Assembly (NCBI GenBank): GCA_030512295.1
Contig: JAULSR010000006.1
Coordinates: 868,001-932,000, forward strand
Length of the DNA: 64,000 bases
Source of the DNA: Bombardia bombarda
Lineage: Eukaryota; Ascomycota; Sordariomycetes; Sordariales; Lasiosphaeriaceae
Direction: 5' to 3'
The notes beneath the pieces are model-generated. The model did no database searches and was not told the origin of the DNA. It saw nothing but the letters and a program-made list of their open reading frames with translations. The position numbers and the translations under genes were made by a program. Positions within the stretch are counted from its first letter, which is position 1. Each line of letters starts with the position of its first letter. Shown here one piece after another: positions 23,290-32,406 of the stretch.

Positions 23290-23359
23290 GCTTTGTAGCA
23301 ATAGCGGCGGGTAGCGGCGGCGGCGGTGGCTGCTGCTGCTGCTGCTCGTCGGGATAAAA

Positions 23360-23931
23360 TCAGTAGCCGTTCTCAATCGACGGCACAGCGGTGTTCTCCC
23401 CGTCACCACCCTCTTCTCCATTCTCCTCATCCACCACCTCGGGCTCGTCGCGCCCGAGCACCTCGGCGGTAATGTCAACAATCTTCTGCTGCTCCTCCTC
23501 AGTAAAGCGTTCCTCCATGTCCTCGATTGCCGTGCTCAGCTGGGCGACACCCGCCGGGCGCAGGTTGAGTATGGAGAGCACCTCGCCTTTTTCCAGCGAA
23601 TTACGCAGGTTAGCTTCGCGGAGCTTCTCCATCAGCAGCGGGATCGAGGCTGCGCTGTAGGCGTGCTTTTCCTCCTGATGTGCCAGCGGGCCGGGTTTTG
23701 TTCGTAGATAGGTGATGACCTGCCCAATCTAGTCAGCTATCCGGGACCCGAGAGGGCCACTGCCGGCATATAGAATAGATAGGAGATGTAACCACGGACC
23801 TCGGTGGTGAGGGTTGAGAGCTGGGCCGGCACCCGTCTGTTGTGGGCCTTGTTTTTGACCTGCTGGTCGACAAGGTGTTGGTAGACCTCGTAGTTGGAGA
23901 GGAGCGCGTTCTGGGCCTCGAGGATCTTCAT
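23360..23931 (-). CDS. rpc9: RNA polymerase III subunit Rpc9 (Rpc17, Rpb4-like)
   Basis: Stalk subunit of RNA polymerase III, partner of Rpc8/Rpc25, needed for initiation through TFIIIB contact. Exons 23800-23931 and 23360-23719; the 80-nt intron has donor GTCCGT, branch GCTGAC and acceptor GCAG; 163 aa. The start MKILEAQNALLSNYEVYQHL and the block VITYLRTKPGPLAHQ are typical of the Rpc9/Crp-1 family. The HRDC-like helical part is KLREANLRNSLEKGEVLSILNLRP followed by FTEEEQQKIVDITAEVL. The C-terminal about 20 residues are acidic. Its stop lies only 70 nt from the stop of the facing GTPase gene, so the mature transcripts probably overlap. Confidence 0.92.
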
Positions 23932-24623
23932 GTTGGCGACGATGGCTTGGCTTGCTGGCTTGGCCTTTGGGGAAAGTTGGTAATGGTACTTGGTAGAAAT
24001 GTGGTGATTATCGGCTGGCTACGTAATGATTAGCTGCCGCAATTTGCACAAGTCAGATCTGGTATCCGTAAGGTGGTAGCAAAGCAAGCTCACAGTTCAG
24101 CGGAACCATGCAGAAAAACGTTAGCTGTTGGCGACCCCGCCATGCAAAGAGGCGTGCAGGAGCGGCTTTCAGAGAGCTGTTAGCCTGCTACCCCTCTCCT
24201 GCCCAATCAGGAGCGCCAAGGGCCTACCCCACCACTCAAACTCTATGCACATGCGCGAAAAATTATCGCACCATGCACTGACGCTGACGAGGGAAGAGCG
24301 GTGCCGGTCGTCGGTACCTTGTCTCCCTAGTCTCCCTATTGCGGTTGCGACAGTACCGTCACAGTACCTGAGTACCTGCCTGCCCCGGGCCAGGGAAGCC
24401 ACTGGGAAGCTTACCAGGGCGCGCGACGTCAAGCGATGAGGCGAGAAGTGAGAACTTTGAATCACCGCCCGCAGAAAAAAAAGTTTTTTTTTTATATTTT
24501 CCGCCCTTTCTCCTGGCCGCCCCGCGGCGAAACAGCCACTACCAACACACATCCACCGCACGCATACCATTGCAGCTCCTAACTCGCTGGGCAAAATCCA
24601 ACTTCGAGATGGCTCTGTTGTGA
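23932..24623. promoter_or_regulatory. rpc9 / prs1 divergent promoter region
   Basis: Upstream part of the 1.38-kb divergent region. It holds the rpc9 promoter and probably the prs1 promoter. It ends with a four-codon plus-strand ATG frame at 24609-24623 that would be a minimal upstream ORF if transcription starts before it. Confidence 0.4.
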
Positions 24624-25309
24624 TTCTTCTTTCGTCATCTTCTTCTGCCCCTAGTTTCTCTTACAGTATTCTATTTTCCCTCCTTTTCCTCCACTTGTCA
24701 CAACAGTGTCGTGGCCGTGTTTTGCGCCTAGCTAGAGCTGTCTGTGCTTTCTGTGCTGCTCCAAAGTGCACTACCTTTGTCGCGGCTCGTCTTTCACCTA
24801 CCTCTCCCCTCCATCGTCTACCCTCGGCATTCTTTGTGCACACGCCAAAACCCGCCCGCCGGCTTAAAGCAACCTGGCAACCCATCTCTACCGTTACTAC
24901 GAGAGAGACCGGAAACACGCACCTACCGGCTATTACCTACCTACCTTCCTACCTACACTCATCACGACACCGGGTAGCTGATTGCACAACAGCTGAAGCA
25001 ACGGCAGAGCCTCATATACGCTGCATATATTTCTCGTCACGTCACCCTGCCTGCCTGCTCTTCGCCGGTAGCTATTGCTTCTGTCCTGTGTCCTGTGTCA
25101 GTCAGTGTCTGTCAACTCGGCCGTTACCTTTATAGGCTCGACCCGCGCGGCAATTTTACAGCACCGCAACCGCAACCGCAACCACCCCTCCCCGCAGACG
25201 TCGTTCCAGCCCACCGACCCTTCTGCAGCCTACCTTGCGCACTCGCTCCTGCAGCAGCTTTTCTGGTTCTGTGTCTCAGCCCCCCGTCAAGGGAAATTGA
25301 GCCATCAGA
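24624..25309 (+). promoter_or_regulatory. ATG-free pyrimidine-rich leader of the PRPP synthetase gene
   Basis: 686 nt directly upstream of the prs1 start contain no ATG on the plus strand, whereas about ten would be expected in unconstrained sequence. The stretch is rich in C and T (TACCTACC, CCTGCCTG, CAACCGCAACC). This is what a long, scanned 5' UTR would look like. Transcription start sites are not visible, so the leader length is inference. Confidence 0.55.
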
Positions 25310-26946
25310 ATGGTTCGCAATATTGTCATTCTTGGCGGCAACTCTCACCCGACCTTGGTAGAGAGCATCTGCAGCAGCCTTGGCCTCCCCGCCTGCAATC
25401 GCATCCTAGGCAAATTCTCGTCGGGTGAGAGCCGCTGCGAAATCCAGGACTCGGTGCGCGGAAAAGATGTCTACATCATCCAGACGGGCTTTGGCGGCAA
25501 TGGCGCCAAGCTCAACGACCACTTCATGGACTTGTGCATCATGATCTCAGCTTGTAAGACAGGCTCGGCTCGCAGAGTTACAGCTGTTCTTCCACTGTTC
25601 CCCTACTCGAGGCAGCCTGACTTGCCCTACAACAAGGCCGGCGCCCCTCTGTTCAACAAACCCCCCTCAGAGAGCGGCAGGAAAGACTACACATTCGACA
25701 GTGTCCCCGCCACGCCTGCACCCGGCGTCCCCAGAAGCACCGGCCTCACAAATGGCGCCGAGATCACAAACCGCTTGATGAAGGCCTCCGTGGCCAATGG
25801 AAGCGGTCCTCCCTCGCCCATGATTAATGGAAAGCCCAATGGCGAAAACTATTTTCCCAATGGCGTTACAGGCGTCAATGGCAACCGAATCCCTGGAGGT
25901 CTTGCGACTTCTACTTCCCAGGGACACTTCACCACACACGACTATGAGAATGTGTCGATTGTTGGTGCTTTCCAGGCGCGACCAGGTTATAAGCAGTGGG
26001 TTGCGCAGGCAGGGACATTGGTTGCAAATCTCTTGACCTGTGCTGGTGCCGATCACGGTACGTCGTTCTCTAGGACCATTCATTACTAGAAAACTTTCGG
26101 TTACTAACTCGGGATTATAGTTATCACGATGGACTTGCACGACCCCCAAGGTATGTGTACCCTGCAGCGAAATGTCTATTTTTTATGTGTTTCAGCGGTG
26201 AAGACGTGAATTTTATGCACATGACAGCACATGCATACATCCCGATTGCTGCGCGGTCATGTATTGCCATCATCCGTCCCCTTGGCGTTGGCTCGGGCCG
26301 ACGTTAACCTTTTTTTTGAATCATCTAGTCCAGGGTTTCTTCGACGTCCCCGTCGATAATCTCTACGGAAGGCCGCTCCTTAAGCGTTATATCATGCAGA
26401 ACATTCCCAACTACAAGGATGCCGTCATTATCAGCCCTGATGCGGGAGGTGCCAAGCGGGCGACGGCTATCGCGGACAGCATGGGCATTGACTTTGCCCT
26501 CATTCACAAGGTAATATCTTTCTTTTTTAGCCCTGTTGGTCACTACTTAACCCTTCGATTAGGAACGTCGCCCGACCAAAATCACGGAACGACAAAACGC
26601 AAGCATGATGCTTGTCGGTAACGTTGCGGATCGCGTCTGCATTCTGCTTGACGACATTGCAGATACAGGCAACACCATCACCAGGGCGGCCAAGCTTCTC
26701 AAGAAGGAAGGCGCCACCAAAATCTACGCCTTGTTGACGCACGGCGTGTTCAGCGGGGATGCCCTCTCACGCATTAACGCGTCGGCGCTGGACAAGGTGG
26801 TTGTGACCAACTCGGTCCCACAAGCCGCGCACAAGGCTCAGCTGGGCAACAAGCTTGAAGTTTTGGATATCGCGCCCATCTTTGCCGAGGCCATTCGACG
26901 GGTTCACCACGGTGAATCCATCAGCGTGCTCTTCAATTTCGACTAA
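25310..26946 (+). CDS. prs1: ribose-phosphate pyrophosphokinase, Prs1 type with insertion
   Basis: Makes PRPP from ribose 5-phosphate and ATP for nucleotide, His and Trp synthesis. Exons: 25310-26057, 26121-26150 (30 nt), 26329-26510 and 26563-26946; 447 aa. N-terminal PRTase-like domain: [44 protein letters not shown]. Residues about 107-225 are a low-complexity, Asn/Gly/Pro-rich insertion inside the flexible-loop region; yeast Prs1 carries an insertion at the same place. The divalent-cation site is MDLHDPQ, the ribose-5-phosphate site includes [11 protein letters not shown], and the PRPP loop is [11 protein letters not shown] (349-358). The split codon at the second junction gives [18 protein letters not shown], so the acceptor is TCTAG at 26328 rather than the next CAG. 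Fungi usually have several Prs paralogues; this one is nearest Prs1. Confidence 0.92.
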
Positions 26947-29022
26947 CTGCATTACTCGGGGCGTAATTAAGCATTTCAACGAACCATCAATATTGGCGTT
27001 CATCTTTACATCTTCGTTTTGTCTTCTCCTACTACACTTTCCTCTACATTGGACAAAAAACAAAGTCATTTGCATCGGCGGCCAGAACTGCCTCCTCCAG
27101 TTGGGCTATCCAGCCATTTCCGACAATAACGTTTTCCGGCGTTCGGGTATCTTGGGAACTTTTCGTCCTTCCAGACAGTCCAGGGGTAGAGCTCTATTCC
27201 TTTCTTTTCAAGCCTCGATAAAGACGAAAGACTTGGGTGGTTGTTCGTCCTTTTTATTAGATTTGACTTTTTTTTTTTTTTGGTGTGGTATATATGTGTT
27301 GCGCGCCACATCTGGAAGAGCAACATCTAGGTTGCGTGCATTCCTTATTTTCCTTTTTAACTCTCTGCCGCCGGCTCCCCAGAAGACACTACTGAAAATC
27401 TCGATCCTTGAACGAAAGCGGCACTTAGACTGTTGCCTTTTCTTGTAAGGGGGAAGGAGGGGTTTTGACGAGGCCGTTGAATGTCGGGTCCAACCAGACT
27501 CAACTCGGACAGACTCTGACTCAGACTTGGTCGGACGTCGGACATGACCTACCAACTAGAATTGCTACACACACATGGTAACCACACAAAACAGGGACGT
27601 ATATGCATGGATATGATATATATACATATTGGGGGTGGTTTTTTATACATCTTATATCTACCTATATGTATATGTATTTGAGGACTTGCTGTCCTGGATG
27701 TATGCATAGGCAGGATAGTAAGTGTGGGTGTGTGAAGATGATGATGTGTGTATGTGTGTGCAAGATTATTGTGCCCATCTCATGTCAGGTTCGCATATCA
27801 AAAGTAGAGGTACTAACATGAGGTAATAAGTACCTAGTAGAACTACCTACCTGGGTACCTAGGTGTGTTATAGTTGATAGATAGAAATAAGAACAGACTG
27901 ATAGACGGGAATAGACTTGAAAAGACATGCGTGTGGTTTTGTGAGATTGTATGATTAGCTGAATGATGTGAATGATGCTGCTTAAGATGCGTCGCAATGT
28001 TTCTATGTAGATAAGTTCCAGACCGAGTTGGCATCTCCTTATCGGCATCGGCATCGAAAGCCGTGTAGATCTTGAAATGGTGGTGGAGGTTCCGGGGCCG
28101 GAGCCGATGGGCAAGGTAAGTGCACCCCCCAAAAGATAGACGCTGCTGATCAATGACGAAGTAGAGCCCCGTCGTGTGACCCGACCCAATCCGACCGTTT
28201 CATTCATGGGCTTTTGTGTGATTTTGGCACATGGCATCCATCTATCACCCATCCTTGAATTTTGGATTTTGCATCTGGGACAATGTTCTTTCCCTACGGT
28301 GGCTATCGCGCCCTGCCATGCCCCCAAATCACAGTGGCCATGTCGGGTCGGTCCGTGCTCTGTCTTCAGTCGTAGTGTAACCGCGGTTGTGCCTTCCGTC
28401 TTTGACGAACCGTGCCTGAAAGAAAGGTGCTCGGCCAAACCTAAAACGCCTTTTTGATCAGTGCAACTTTCTCTGATCTGTCTGTCTATAGGTAATAGCC
28501 ACCCACATGCATACACAGTAGGTGCCGTCGTGCAAGTGCAATCACAGTGCGTCTTGACAGGCAAGCTACTATCTCAGGTACCGTACAGCACCTCCTCCCT
28601 AAGGTACCTACCTGGGTCCACCTGTTCCAACGCCACCGACGCATCCATCCTCATCCATCCATCATCCATCCCGCCGCCATCTTCGGGGATCACACGCACG
28701 CGCATGTCCACACACCAAAACTCATCCAATACCTGCCGTCTGTCTGTTTGTCTGCCTCTCTGTCTATCAATTCGCTACTACACATCCTGTTTCTGAACCA
28801 CCAACTCGCCTATCTCTCTGCTCTGGTGTAGTGCCATCCCACCCATCGTCAACACCCGGCTATCCTAGTTCTAGAATGGTGTAGGTGCTGTACTGCATCA
28901 TCGACAGACACTACACACACTTACCCGCCCTACCTGCTCCATATGTCTTTTTAAGGATCGACTACTAGGATTGCCTATCATTCACTGGAACAAGTCGAAG
29001 AGGGGAAATAGTTACCTTAATA
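26947..29022. other. long intergenic region after prs1
   Basis: About 2.1 kb without a supported gene. It has a T run near 27267, TG-rich sequence near 27730-27765, and clustered GGTACCTA/TACCTACC motifs near 27800-27862 and 28577-28612. Open frames have no family motif and poor coding bias. Confidence 0.5.
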
Positions 29023-29235
29023 ATGCCAACAACCAACATGGCACTCCTGGCCAACACCTTCATCGAGCTCATCGTCTTCCTCGCGACCCTGACGAGCTTC
29101 TCCGAGACGTTTCGCCGACTCGACGCCGTCTACGAACCGGGCTACGAACCGGCCATCATCATCCTACTCTTTATCGTCCACCGGCTCCTGACTCTGTACC
29201 CCGAGATTAGGACCCCTGCACTGTTGGCTGTGTGA
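29023..29235 (+). CDS. short coding-like reading frame, unknown
   Basis: A 70-codon frame starting at a proper ATG. I do not recognise it. Codons 7-60 mostly end in C or G, as in the real genes of this window. The product has two hydrophobic stretches (IELIVFLATLTSF and AIIILLFIVHRLL) around a charged turn with a repeated GYEP. It stops 69 nt before the transporter ATG and is in the same frame. It could be an independent small membrane protein, an upstream ORF of the transporter, or its first exon: a splice from 29232 (donor GTGACA) to 29391 (TAG) would keep frame. None of these is proven. Confidence 0.35.
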   Translation: MPTTNMALLANTFIELIVFLATLTSFSETFRRLDAVYEPGYEPAIIILLFIVHRLLTLYPEIRTPALLAV

Positions 29236-29304
29236 CAACCCAGTTGACAACACACCACCCCCTTTTTTTCATATTCTCTAATTGTCTAACTGTTCTACTT
29301 GATA

Positions 29305-31323
29305 ATGCGCCATCATCTCCATCTGCACTCTGGTCCATCATCTCTATTCTCGTCGCGGTCGCCATCGCCATCGCCACCACTGAACCGGAATAGGACCGTC
29401 GACGACGACAACGACGTGGATCCGGAGATGGCTACCGGTGCTGGGCCGCCTACTGATACTGCCTCCCATTCGCAGGTGGGCAGCAGAAAACATGACGACC
29501 CTGCCAGCAGCAGCCTCAATGCTATTTTGTCAAAGGCGGCAAATGGCACGTCGACACAGCGGCAACAGCAGAAGCAGCAGCAGCCGCGGCATGACCATGA
29601 GAACCGTAAAGTCAGCATCAAGGACCGCATCGCATGTTATCAGTGGACGTGGTTCACCATGACCATGGTGCGCTTCTCCTGTCCACCTAGTACAAATTCC
29701 AAGCACTATCTCTTTCCCCGTTTGGGGCACTTGTCGTTTGCGGGAGAGAACGAGGGACTGAACTGACAGTCGAGTTGAAATTTCTCCAAATAAAAAGGCC
29801 ACTGGCGGTGTCGCAAACTGTTTATTCTCAAGTACGTGACTTGATCATGACCACTTTCATCCATCGGCGTCTATTCGCCAACCATCTTATGTATCATATC
29901 TAAGCGAGAAATCCAGTACCATTCAAGTCCCAATGGCTGAACGGCATCGGCCTGGCCTTCTTCCTCCTCAACATTTGTCTCTTTATTATAAACTGCATCC
30001 TAATTTCTCTTCGCTTCTACTGGCGCCCCGGGAGTTTCTTCAACTCGTTTACCGACCAGCTCGAGTGTCTTTTTATCCCGGCTTTTGTGAGTGTTTCTGT
30101 TGTTTGATGCTGTCTGTTCTATAAGCTGACACTTTCAAGATTGTTTCGTACGTCTTGTTTTGATTACATCATCCTCCTCCCCCTTTTTAAATCCCACCAC
30201 AGACTTGAACGAAAAGAAGGTCATGTAATCTAATACGCACCCGTGCTCCCCTTGCTCTGTAGAATCGCCACCATCCTCATCACCATATGCCAGTATGGCA
30301 TCCCCCAAACCGGCCCATGGCTCCTGCAGGCCATGGAAGCCATGTTCTGGATCTACGTCAGCGCGAGCACCGTCGCCAGCGCAGGCATGTACCTGACCTT
30401 GTGGTCGACGCAGTTAGTCTCCATCAAATACTCCCTGATACAAACAGGAAACCTAACCGGTGAACACAGAGTCTTCCCAATCCAAAGCATGACCCCCGTC
30501 TGGGTCTTCCCCGCATACCCTCTCCTCCTCACAGCCCCCCTAGCCGCGAACCTCGTCACCGCCGCCGCCGCCTCCAACCGTCTCGGTTCCATCAACACCG
30601 TGGCCGTATCAGTCGCAGCGGTAACCGCCCAGGGCACCGGCTTCCTCATCAGCTTCATGATCTGTGCCGCCTTCATCTACCGCCTCATGACACAAAAGCT
30701 CCCCCGCGACGCCCAGCGCCCCGGTGTCTTCATCTCCATCGGACCCAGCGGCTTCACCGCCGCGGGCCTCGTCCAGCTGGGATTGTACACAGAGAAGATT
30801 TTCCCGGTTGATTTTATGGGCACGCAGCACGCCGTGTATATACTCAAGCTGCTGGCGTACATGACGGGCCTGTGGCTCTGGGGGCTGAGCATCTGGTTCT
30901 TCCTGGTCAGCGTGGGCTCGTTGTGGAAGTATCTGCGGCCGGAGCATCGGCGCAAGATGCCGTTCCAGATGACGTGGTTCTCGTTTGTGTTTCCCAACAC
31001 GGCGCTGGTGACGGCGACGGAGCAGATTGGCAGGGCGTTTGAGTGCCGCGGGATGCAGATCTTTGGGTGTGTGCTGGCGGGGTGTATTGTGGTGGTTTGG
31101 GTGTTGGTGTTTGGGTGTATGGTGAAGTGTCTGTGGAGGAGGAGGTTGTGAGTTATTCTTTTTTCTTTTCTTGTCTTTATTATGCCCACCTGTTCTAGAA
31201 GGAAGAGGGGAAAGGGGGCTGGCTGGCTCTGTTCTTTTTCCGTAGTCTGTACCGTCTGCTTGAGAAATGAAATGCTAACATGCGGTTTGTGTGATCAGAT
31301 TATGGCCCAAGAACGAGGACTGA
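29305..31323 (+). CDS. TDT/SLAC1-family transporter (Mae1-like C4-dicarboxylate or sulfite type)
   Basis: Membrane transporter with about ten helices, family of yeast Ssu1 and fission yeast Mae1; substrate (malate, succinate or sulfite) cannot be told from sequence. Six exons: 29305-29667, 29798-29831, 29917-30086, 30140-30147, 30263-31147 and 31299-31323; 494 aa. Residues 1-100 are a cytoplasmic Ser/Gln-rich tail. WTWFTMTM-ATGGVANCLFS starts helix 1; LECLFIPAF-IVSIATILIT crosses the tiny exon; IPQTGPWLLQAMEAMFWIYV and VWVFPAYPLLLTAPLAANLV follow, then the FVFPNTALVTATEQIGRAF block. The last splice (donor GTGAGT at 31148, branch GCTAAC near 31274, acceptor TCAG) replaces a stop with LLWPKNED, an ending common in this family. 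Reading straight through would give a product seven residues shorter. Confidence 0.85.
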
Positions 31324-32406
31324 GAAGGTGGCTTTAGGGAAGGTGGGATGGACAGACGTTGGGTCGCTACATAGATAGACTACATCGCAGGGAAGTCTGT
31401 GGGCTTGGTCTGGAATTCTGCCGCACAAGGATGAGGTCGAGCCATGTCTGTAAAGATGCGGCATGGCACTCCGTGGTGCTTGATGCGCGAGAGTTTTTTA
31501 TTGGAAGGGGAAGCGATAGAACCACACAATATATGTACCCCTTCATCTGTGTTATAATTTTGTGTGATTGGGCAATTGCTCTCGGTTTCTTTTCTGCCAC
31601 TGAACCATAAGAAAGTGTTATCGATAAACATGCAAATCTCATGCACACGCACATGCATATTTGTCCACGAGTCTACATATTGTTATGGTCACGTTAACTC
31701 AGAAGATAAGTAGGATGGATGTCAGGTCGGTCTGCTCAAAATTCAAGACAACTCAAACTCACAGTACAAGCAAGTAGGTAGTAGAGAGGTAGTATGTTTG
31801 TATATGTATAGTATAGATGGTGGTGGGTGTGTGTATATGTCGTCAAGGTACTACTTATTTTTGTTTATCAACAGTCCCCCTTTTCCACAGAAGCGAACTC
31901 AGCAACAACAATAATAACAAATATCATCACTAAAACCAACAGGTGAGTAGATATATAAAAACAGTCAACCCAAACCAAACCAGTCAGTCAGTCAGTCAGT
32001 CAGTCAGTCACATACAGTCTGGTGTTCTCGCAACACACAAACACAAACAAACACAAACAAACACAAAGCCTTTCAAAAGCGCCAGTCGCCATGCCACCCA
32101 CACACAAAACCCACACTCCCATGCAAGACAACGAAGAAGATATAGAGTCCGAGAATCGAACAGCCAAGATGAGAATGTAAATAAGAATAAGAAGAATGTG
32201 TATATCATCATGAGCCTTTTTTCTCTTTGGAGACAGATGAAAAAAAAAAGAATATGCAAAAAGCCGCGAAGCTAGTAAAAAAGAAAACAAGTACAAAACA
32301 TATTTAGCTAGGTACTCGGCTGGCTATCCAACCAGTCCTTGAAACAGCAAAAAGAAAGGTATCCAAATCTCCCATCATCACCACATACCACCACCATCCA
32401 CCCCGC
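31324..32406. other. convergent intergenic region with simple repeats
   Basis: About 1.1 kb between facing stop codons. It holds both 3' UTRs, a CAGT array and an AAACAC-type array near 31981-32066. No gene is supported. Confidence 0.55.
31981..32010. repeat. (CAGT)n tetranucleotide array
   Basis: Seven and a half perfect copies of CAGT. An imperfect ACAAACACAAACA-type repeat follows at about 32034-32066. Confidence 0.9.

Noticed and set aside
26855..27448. Frame overlapping the prs1 end and its 3' region
   Set aside because: Out of frame with prs1 and mostly T-rich sequence.
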